Below are positions 34,561 to 40,828 of a stretch of 40,828 bases of DNA, piece after piece. This DNA is from an uncultured cyanobacterium (lineage in GTDB: Bacteria > Cyanobacteriota > Cyanobacteriia > Cyanobacteriales > FACHB-T130), in NCBI GenBank assembly GCA_936920195.1, contig CAKZHE010000068.1, forward strand, positions 1-40,828, read 5' to 3'. The notes beneath the pieces were generated by a model, which was not told where the DNA came from, searched no databases, and worked only from the letters and a program-made list of their open reading frames with translations. Position 1 is the stretch's first letter. Each line of letters starts with the position of its first letter. Made by a program: the position numbers and the translations under genes.

Positions 34561-37138
34561 AGTGATTGCCTTCATTGCCAATTTGGTTAGTCCAGTATCA
34601 ATAGCAGTCGCTTTCGGCGTGTTGGTATTGATTGCAGTTTGTTATCTGCTCAATCGAGAAGTAATTAAACGCCGACAGACTGAAGCAGTTTTGCGCCAAC
34701 AAACTGAACGGGAAAGATTGGTAACTCAGATTGCCCAACACATTCGCCAATCTTTGAATTTAGAAGAAGTATTGGTGACAACCGTGGCAGAAGTAAGGCA
34801 TTTTTTAGGATGCGATCGCGTTCTAATCTATCGCTTGTGGGAAGATGGTACTGGTAGCGCCATCACTGAAACTGTACTTCCAGATTGGCCGATTATTTTG
34901 GGACAATCTTTTCCAGAAGAAGTTTTTCCCAGAGAATATCACCAAGCCTATTCTGCGGGCAAAACCCTCGCCATTACTGATATTGAACAAGCCGAAATTG
35001 CCCTTTGTTTAGTCGGGTTTGTCAAACAGTTTGGAGTAAAAGCGAAATTAGTTGTTCCCATCCTCCAAGGAAATCACCTTTGGGGATTGCTCATTGCTCA
35101 TCAATGCCGTCAAACTCGACATTGGCAACCCCTAGAAATTGAGTTAATGAAGCAATTGGCAACTCAAGTAGCCATAGCCATTAAACAATCAGAACTCTAC
35201 GAACAACTACAAGAACTCAATTCAGAATTAGAAATGCGCGTTCAACAGCGCACCGAAGAACTAGCTCAAGCCAATAGTTCCCTCCGTCACACCAATCAAA
35301 CCCTTCAAGCCTTAATAACTGCCTCTCCCCGCGCAATTTTCACCCTTGATTTAGCGGGAAAAGTTAAAATTTGGAATCCCGCTGCCGAACGGATGTTTGG
35401 CTGGAAAGAATCGGAAGTTATCAACTGTCCTAATCCGATTATTCCCCAAGATAAACAAGAAATGTACAAGACTCTTTTTCACCGCGTACTCCAAGGCGAA
35501 ACTCTACCCACAGTAGAATCACAGCCTCTCAAAAAAGACGGTTCTCCCATTAATATTAGTTTTTCGGCGGCTCCCTTGCGGGATAGTCAAGGTAATATTG
35601 ATGGTGTAGTGGCAGTGATTGCCGATATTACCGAACAAAAACGTCAAGAAGAACAAGTGAGATTGTTGCAATCTGTTGTTCTCAATTCTAACGATGCAGT
35701 AATGATTACTGCCGCCCAACCCATTGATGAACCTGGTCCCCAAATTCTTTATGTGAACGCAGCTTTTACCCGTTTTACTGGTTATACTCCAGAGGAAGTT
35801 TTAGGCAAAACCCCTCGCATCTTACAAGGCGAAAAAACTGACCGCCAGCAACTGGATAAAGTCAAAACAGCCCTTTCTCGCTGGGAATCAATTACCGTTG
35901 AAGCTATCAACTATCGCAAAGACGGTTCTGAGTATTGGGTAGAATTTAGCATTGTCCCAGTTGCCGATAAAAATGGCTGCTATACCCATTGGATTTCGGT
36001 ACAGCGTGACATTACCGAGCGTAAACTTGCCGAACAAATTCTCCGTCAAAGTGAAGAAAGATTTCGTTCTCTAATTGAAAATGCCCTAGACATTATTACT
36101 ATTCTCGATACTGATGGTGTTGTCCTCTATGAAAGTAAATCTGTGGAAAAGGTTTTAGGTTATAATTATACTGAGTTGGTGGGAAAAAATATTTTTACCT
36201 ATATTCATCCAGAGGATATTACTACGGCGATTGATACTTTCCATAATGCTCTGCAAAATCCTGAGACTCCCCTTTCAATTGAATTTCGCTGCCGCCATCA
36301 AGACGGCTCCTGGCGAATATTAGAAGCCATTAGTCAGAAATTTATTGATTATGAGGAAGCTGCCAGAATTGTAGTCAATTCTCGCGATGTCACTGAACGG
36401 AAGCGAATGGATGAGATTCGATTAGCTTTAGAAAGAGAAAAAGAACTGAGTTTATTGAAAACTCGTTTTTTCTCGATGGCATCCCACGAATTTCGGACTC
36501 CACTCAGTACCATTCTCGCTGCATCTCAACTATTAGAACGTTGTGGTAGTGAATGGAATGAGCCGGAAAAAATTGCTCGCAATCTGCAAAGAATTCAATC
36601 TTCGGTTAAAAATATTATTCAATTACTAGATGACATTTTAACAATCAATCGGGCTGAAACTGGAAAATTAGAATTTAATCCGCAATTACTGAATTTGGAA
36701 AGATTATGTAGTTATTTTGTCGAAGAAATGCAGTTGGGCATTGAAGCCCAACACACAATTATTTTTACTGCTAGAGGAGAATGTCATCAAGCTTATTTAG
36801 ATAGTAAGTTGTTACGGTCGATTCTGGGAAATTTGCTGTCTAATGCGATTAAATATTCGCCTCAAAGTAGGAATATTAATTTTACCTTATATTGCGATTT
36901 ACAAAATGCTTTTTTAGAAATTCAAGATAGTGGAATTGGAATTTTACCCACTGATAGACAAAGGCTATTTGAACCCTTTCATCGCGGGAAAAATGTCCGC
37001 AATATTCCTGGTTCTGGTTTAGGATTGGCAGTGGTGAAAAAGTGTGTGGAACTGCATGGTGGAAGTATTGATTTCACTAGCGAGGTGGGAGTGGGAACAA
37101 CTTGGTTAGTCACGCTACCCTTAGCGCCAAAATCCTAA
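34544..37138 (+). CDS. ccaS: Cyanobacteriochrome histidine kinase, CcaS-like
   Basis: An 864-residue membrane kinase. Order: one transmembrane helix (residues 15-37), a cyanobacteriochrome GAF (about 65-220), a coiled-coil, three PAS domains (about 255-375, 380-500 and 510-630), HisKA with phospho-acceptor His648 (MASHEFRTPL), and HATPase with NLLSNAIKYSP, DSGIGI and GSGLGLAVV. The GAF has Cys155-Leu156 before KQFGVKAKLVVP; Cys is the bilin attachment site. Leu156 and Lys168, plus Glu125 or Glu126 in FPEEVFP, match the protochromic triad (Glu-Leu-Lys) described for RcaE and CcaS. No second DXCF cysteine is present. The start is uncertain: TTG 34544 overlaps pecEF by 17 bases, while GTG 34562 begins just after its stop. 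Probable partner: CcaR at 29707. Confidence 0.88.
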   Translation: MFAKVEVIAFIANLVSPVSIAVAFGVLVLIAVCYLLNREVIKRRQTEAVLRQQTERERLVTQIAQHIRQSLNLEEVLVTTVAEVRHFLGCDRVLIYRLWEDGTGSAITETVLPDWPIILGQSFPEEVFPREYHQAYSAGKTLAITDIEQAEIALCLVGFVKQFGVKAKLVVPILQGNHLWGLLIAHQCRQTRHWQPLEIELMKQLATQVAIAIKQSELYEQLQELNSELEMRVQQRTEELAQANSSLRHTNQTLQALITASPRAIFTLDLAGKVKIWNPAAERMFGWKESEVINCPNPIIPQDKQEMYKTLFHRVLQGETLPTVESQPLKKDGSPINISFSAAPLRDSQGNIDGVVAVIADITEQKRQEEQVRLLQSVVLNSNDAVMITAAQPIDEPGPQILYVNAAFTRFTGYTPEEVLGKTPRILQGEKTDRQQLDKVKTALSRWESITVEAINYRKDGSEYWVEFSIVPVADKNGCYTHWISVQRDITERKLAEQILRQSEERFRSLIENALDIITILDTDGVVLYESKSVEKVLGYNYTELVGKNIFTYIHPEDITTAIDTFHNALQNPETPLSIEFRCRHQDGSWRILEAISQKFIDYEEAARIVVNSRDVTERKRMDEIRLALEREKELSLLKTRFFSMASHEFRTPLSTILAASQLLERCGSEWNEPEKIARNLQRIQSSVKNIIQLLDDILTINRAETGKLEFNPQLLNLERLCSYFVEEMQLGIEAQHTIIFTARGECHQAYLDSKLLRSILGNLLSNAIKYSPQSRNINFTLYCDLQNAFLEIQDSGIGILPTDRQRLFEPFHRGKNVRNIPGSGLGLAVVKKCVELHGGSIDFTSEVGVGTTWLVTLPLAPKS

Positions 37139-37160
37139 TTTGTAGGCGATGTTATTTATT

Positions 37161-37253
37161 AGTAAGTAGGTGGTCATAAATACAAAGACTATCAGCAAAA
37201 GTTTGTAGTTGGGCTTTAGCCCTAATCCGGAGGGCTAAAGCCCAACTACGAAC
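37161..37253. repeat. MITE-like element, copy 3 (hairpin and one arm)
   Basis: Arms 37201-37222 and 37232-37253 form a 22-bp stem with one mismatch around loop taatccgga. Left of it, agtaagtaggtggtcataaata is the reverse complement of the right arm of copies 1 and 2, so the arm is inverted relative to the loop. The terminal caatac ends are missing. It lies between the convergent ccaS and xylanase genes and may act as a bidirectional terminator. Confidence 0.7.
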
Positions 37254-37301
37254 GTCTTTTTATTTTTTACTTTAATTATATCTAGAAGTTAATTTTATTC
37301 C

Positions 37302-38363
37302 CTATTCCCTTCTTAACACCTTCTGCATGGCGTAATAGGCAGGTTTAGGGCGATATTGTTCGTCAAAAATTAGTGGTGCGCCTTGACTGCCGCGCCAGGA
37401 AGCTGCCCAAGTATAGCGATCGCTAAACCCCCAGATGCTAAAATATACGCATTGGGGAATGGATAGGCAGGCTTGCAGAGTATCCTCATAAATCTGTGCT
37501 TGCTTTTCTAGGGCTTGTTGTTGATTTCCAAAGCCTTCTTTAATATAAATATCCATTTCGGTGATGCTAATATCTAAACCCAATGCCGCTAGCTTTTTCA
37601 TATTCTCAATCAATTGCGGTGCTGATGACCAATCCACATCTTTGTGCATTTGCAAGCCGACACCATGAATCGGTACGCCGCGTTGAATTAATCCTTGGAG
37701 TAATTGATAAACTGCATCGGCTTTTTGTCCCACTTCTTCGGCACTATATTCATTGTAAAATAAACGGGCTTCGGGATCGAGTTCGTGAACCCAACGATAG
37801 GCTAAATCAATATATTCTGGGCCGATTTTTCGCAACCAAATGCTATCTTCTAAGGAACCATCGCGATTAATTGATTCATTAACCACATACCAAACTTTAA
37901 TTTGACCGCGATAGCGAGTCACTACAGTTTTAATATAATCGTGGAGAATTTCAATAAATTGCTCGCGAGTAAAGTTACCTGATTCTAACCATTGGGGGAC
38001 AGCATAATGCCAAATCAAGGGGTGTCCGTGTACCTGCATTTGATGAGTTTTGGCAAAGTCCATTAATATATCAGTATCGGTGAAATTATAGCGATCGCGC
38101 TCTGGATGCAATAGGATCAATTTCATCGCATTTTCTGGTAGAATGGCATTGAATTCCCTTGCCAATACCTCTCCATATTTGGAGTCAGATTTCAAAGCCT
38201 TCATATCCACCGCTGCCCCAATTAAAATTCCCCGCTTTTCCGCTAGGGTGCGGAGAGAAGTTTCTGATTCAGTGGCAGCAAAGGCGGCGGGAATTTGCCA
38301 GGTAAACCAGGAAATTATCAGTGTGAATAGGAGCGCCAGGAAAAATTTATAGAATTTAGGCAT
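37302..38363 (-). CDS. Secreted GH10 endo-beta-1,4-xylanase-like enzyme
   Basis: A 353-residue glycoside hydrolase family 10 protein. It begins with a signal peptide (FFLALLFTLIISWFTWQIPAAFA) and continues as a single catalytic barrel. Conserved pieces are EFNAILPENAMKL, HGHPLIWHYAVPQWL, the acid-base Glu in WYVVNES, and the nucleophile Glu in ISITEMDIY. The C-terminal strand is VYFSIWGFSDRYTW. No carbohydrate-binding module is attached. Canonical GH10 enzymes have WDVVNE; this one has Tyr for Asp. The ATG at 38363 is preferred over a TTG at 38378. Secreted xylanases are uncommon in cyanobacteria; the true substrate could be a cell-envelope or exopolysaccharide. Confidence 0.9.
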   Translation of the reverse strand: MPKFYKFFLALLFTLIISWFTWQIPAAFAATESETSLRTLAEKRGILIGAAVDMKALKSDSKYGEVLAREFNAILPENAMKLILLHPERDRYNFTDTDILMDFAKTHQMQVHGHPLIWHYAVPQWLESGNFTREQFIEILHDYIKTVVTRYRGQIKVWYVVNESINRDGSLEDSIWLRKIGPEYIDLAYRWVHELDPEARLFYNEYSAEEVGQKADAVYQLLQGLIQRGVPIHGVGLQMHKDVDWSSAPQLIENMKKLAALGLDISITEMDIYIKEGFGNQQQALEKQAQIYEDTLQACLSIPQCVYFSIWGFSDRYTWAASWRGSQGAPLIFDEQYRPKPAYYAMQKVLRRE

Positions 38364-38531
38364 GATAAAATCTTTCAAGATGGGCGAACCCGGATGGTGT
38401 GCGGGTGCGATGACCCTTATTTGTCCCTAATTGCAACACTTCATCCGGATTCAATTATCAGTAGATGCCTAATTGGAGCGCTTAGTAATGGTGGCAGATT
38501 TCAATTGACCATCTTTCAACCATTAACTAAG

Positions 38532-40688
38532 TTATTGGCCTAAACTAGAAGCTTCGCGGGCAGCAGCAGCTTCATCGGGGTGAATGCCGAGGCGAGTGAG
38601 ATTAATTCGACCTTTGTTGTCAATTTCTCGCACCTTGACCACGACTTCATCGCCGACAGCCACCACATCTTCAACTCTGCCCACTCGATAGTCAGCTAGT
38701 TGAGAAATATGAACCATCCCTTCTTTCCCTGGTAACACTTCCACAAAGGCACCAATGGGAATAATTCGGGTAACTCGTCCCGCATACACATCACCTTCAT
38801 TCAGTTTTTTGGTCATAGACTGAATGATAGCGATCGCCCGTTTAGCTTTTTCACCATCCACAGCAGAAACTGTCACGGTACCATCATCTTCAATATCGAT
38901 TTTGGCTCCTGTTTCTTCTGTAATCCCCTTAATGGTTTTCCCACCAGGTCCAATCACCAAACCAATCAGTTCAGGATCGATTTTAATAGTTAGCAGGCGC
39001 GGGGCAAAGGGGGAAAGCTCGACTCTGGGTTTATCAATGGTGGCGAGCATCTTTTCCAAAATATGCAGACGAGCGGGTTTGGCTTGCTCAATCGCTTGAG
39101 CCACAATTTCCATCGACAATCCAGAGATTTTCATATCCATTTGCAAAGCTGTGATACCGCTATCGGTGCCAGCAACTTTGAAATCCATGTCACCCAAAAA
39201 GTCTTCAATCCCCTGAATATCGGTAAGAATGCGAACTTCATCGCCTTCTTTAATCAATCCCATTGCCGCACCGCTGACGGGTTTGGTGATGGGAACTCCC
39301 GCATCCATCAGCGCTAGGGTAGAGCCACTCACCGAACCCATAGAGGTAGAGCCGTTGGAAGATAGCACTTCCGAAACCACCCGAATCACGTAGGGGAATT
39401 TTTCCTTGGGAGGGAGAATGGGAGTAATAGCGCGCTCTGCTAAAGCTCCATGTCCAATTTCCCGTCTTCCCGGCGCTCGCATAGGTTTGGTTTCGCCGAC
39501 GGAGTAGGGGGGAAAATTGTAATGGTGCAAGTAGCGCTTGATATCTTCAGGATGCAAGTCATCAGCCAAGTCCTGAGCATCGCCGGGACTGCCCAAGGTA
39601 CAAACTGATAATACTTGAGTTAGTCCCCGGTTAAATAGTCCGCTGCCGTGGACTCGTTGGGGTAATAATCCTACCCGACAGGAAACCGGGCGAACTTCAT
39701 TCAACTTGCGTCCATCTACCCGCACGCCCTGTTCAATGATTTGGCTCCGCATCAATTGTTTGGTAATCTCTTTAAAGATGATGCCAACAGCTTTGCTATC
39801 GGCAGTGGCAGCTACTCGGATGGGGTCATCTTCTGGTAAAGAGGCGATCGCGTTTTTAACTTCATTGTCCTTAATCGCATCTAGGTCAGCATCCCGCTCA
39901 TTTTTGGGTTTAAACTGTCCTAAGACCTCTTTGATTTGAGCCGCTGCGCGATCGCGTACAAAGTCATCTAAAAGCGTATCTCTGGCTGGTGGCTCTTCGG
40001 TGACGAGTTCAATCCCCAATTCCGCCAGGAAATCTTGCTGGGCTTTAATTAAATCCCGAACGGACTCGTAGCCAAAGTCAATAGCTTCAATGATATCCCG
40101 TTCCGGTAACTGGTTCGCCCCAGCTTCCACCATGATCACGCCGTCGGGAGAACCTGCCACCACTAAATCTAAGTCGCCAGATTCAATTTCTTTGTAGGTA
40201 GGGTTGATAATAAAATCATCCCCGACTAAACCCACTCGTACCGCTGCCATTGGTCCATTGAAGGGAATCTTCGCCAGCAATACGGCAATGGAGGCTCCCG
40301 TCACGGCTAGCACATCCGGCGGCACTAATTGGTCCATTGACAAGGTAGTAGCCACTACCTGAATGTCATCGCGCAGCCAACCGGGAAACAAAGGCCGTAA
40401 AGGACGGTCGATTAATCGACTGGTAAGAGTAACTTTTTCTGGCGGACGACCTTCGCGGCGGAGAAAGCCTCCTGGAATGCGACCTGCGGCATAAAGTCGT
40501 TCTTCATAGTCTACCAGCAGCGGCAGGAAATCGATCCCTTCTCGACCTTGGGAACGAGTTGCAGTGACTAAAACGCTGGTGTCTCCAGATTCAATCAACA
40601 CGGCTCCACCAGCTTGAGGAGCAAGGAGGCCAACTCTTAGTCGAATATCCCGTCCGTCAAATGATATTGACCTATCTAACTCTATCAT
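38532..40688 (-). CDS. pnp: Polynucleotide phosphorylase
   Basis: The 718-residue enzyme degrades RNA 3' to 5' with phosphate and can add tails, a role that matters in cyanobacteria, which rely on it for polyadenylation. Two RNase PH-like domains are visible: [28 protein letters not shown], and a second beginning [11 protein letters not shown] and including the [16 protein letters not shown] strand. A KH domain ([19 protein letters not shown]) and an S1 domain ([28 protein letters not shown]) follow. Length is typical. It ends with an unremarkable tail and is the last gene in the window. Confidence 0.97.
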   Translation of the reverse strand: MIELDRSISFDGRDIRLRVGLLAPQAGGAVLIESGDTSVLVTATRSQGREGIDFLPLLVDYEERLYAAGRIPGGFLRREGRPPEKVTLTSRLIDRPLRPLFPGWLRDDIQVVATTLSMDQLVPPDVLAVTGASIAVLLAKIPFNGPMAAVRVGLVGDDFIINPTYKEIESGDLDLVVAGSPDGVIMVEAGANQLPERDIIEAIDFGYESVRDLIKAQQDFLAELGIELVTEEPPARDTLLDDFVRDRAAAQIKEVLGQFKPKNERDADLDAIKDNEVKNAIASLPEDDPIRVAATADSKAVGIIFKEITKQLMRSQIIEQGVRVDGRKLNEVRPVSCRVGLLPQRVHGSGLFNRGLTQVLSVCTLGSPGDAQDLADDLHPEDIKRYLHHYNFPPYSVGETKPMRAPGRREIGHGALAERAITPILPPKEKFPYVIRVVSEVLSSNGSTSMGSVSGSTLALMDAGVPITKPVSGAAMGLIKEGDEVRILTDIQGIEDFLGDMDFKVAGTDSGITALQMDMKISGLSMEIVAQAIEQAKPARLHILEKMLATIDKPRVELSPFAPRLLTIKIDPELIGLVIGPGGKTIKGITEETGAKIDIEDDGTVTVSAVDGEKAKRAIAIIQSMTKKLNEGDVYAGRVTRIIPIGAFVEVLPGKEGMVHISQLADYRVGRVEDVVAVGDEVVVKVREIDNKGRINLTRLGIHPDEAAAAREASSLGQ

Positions 40689-40748
40689 TTACTACTTCTG
40701 TCCTTTTCGATGGCATTTTTTTTCTCTTTGGCAATCCTAGCACTTCGG

Positions 40749-40828
40749 GAGAGGGAACAGGGAATAGGAATAGGGAACAGGGAATAGGAATAGGGAACAG
40801 GGAACAGGGAACAGGGAACAGGGAAGAG
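40749..40828. repeat. Heptamer short tandem repeat upstream of pnp
   Basis: About ten units of agggaac or agggaat (mixed with aggaat) run to the window edge. This is a typical short tandemly repeated repetitive sequence of filamentous cyanobacteria. It lies upstream of the minus-strand pnp start at 40688. The array continues beyond the window, so its length is unknown. Confidence 0.85.

Noticed and set aside
34544-37138. Two-cysteine (DXCF) cyanobacteriochrome
   Set aside because: The corresponding segment reads FPEEVF, without the second cysteine.
40749-40828. Possible CRISPR-like array
   Set aside because: Units are only seven bases with no spacers; this is a short tandem repeat.

Overview
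The window is chromosomal DNA from a cyanobacterium, most likely filamentous and non-marine. It carries phycoerythrocyanin genes (pecB, pecA, pecC), the photosystem II repair protein Psb32, a cyanobacterial alternative terminal oxidase operon, several families known mainly from cyanobacteria (DUF4346, DUF4327, Uma2), very frequent HIP1 octamers (GCGATCGC), and heptamer-type short tandem repeats. Nothing indicates a phage, plasmid, CRISPR array, complete IS element, tRNA or rRNA.

Layout. 1-5 kb: a MITE-like repeat, psb32, a DUF4346 gene, an adducin-type class II aldolase, a DUF89 phosphatase, a Uma2 nuclease and a DUF4327 gene. 5-14 kb, minus strand: signalling genes, comprising an FHA/zinc-ribbon Ser/Thr kinase, a zinc-ribbon PP2C phosphatase, a small unknown gene, and a 1835-residue kinase/AAA ATPase/GAF/adenylate cyclase protein. 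14-21 kb: sbcC, guaA, cbiD, and a two-gene cassette with a retropepsin-like protease, followed by a second MITE copy. 21-30 kb, minus strand: a GMC oxidoreductase, a small two-gene unit next to a paralogue relic, an operon for an ARTO-type oxidase (two DUF2231 membrane proteins, ctaC, ctaD, ctaE), a glycine-periodic repeat protein, and a VapBC-like pair. 30-37 kb: the pigment island, with ccaR divergent from pecB-pecA-pecC-pecEF-ccaS. 37-40.8 kb: a third MITE copy, a secreted GH10 xylanase, and pnp.

The pigment island is the most coherent system. An OmpR-type regulator matching CcaR is transcribed away from the pec genes. The intergenic region holds two direct repeats, each matching the CcaR G-box consensus at 10 of 11 positions. 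The rod pigment subunits and linker are followed by one protein that joins PecE-like and PecF-like halves and carries an NHCQGT motif. Last comes a membrane histidine kinase whose GAF domain has the Cys-Leu and downstream Lys of green/red protochromic sensors (CcaS/RcaE type). This fits the chromatic acclimation type called CA7, in which green/red sensing controls phycoerythrocyanin. The fused lyase-isomerase is the least expected part.

Several loci show recent rearrangement: a hairpin MITE with paired base changes between copies, a roughly 100-bp tandem duplication built from palindromic repeats inside the giant kinase gene, and a 60-bp relic of a neighbouring membrane-protein gene that now supplies the 3' end of another gene.
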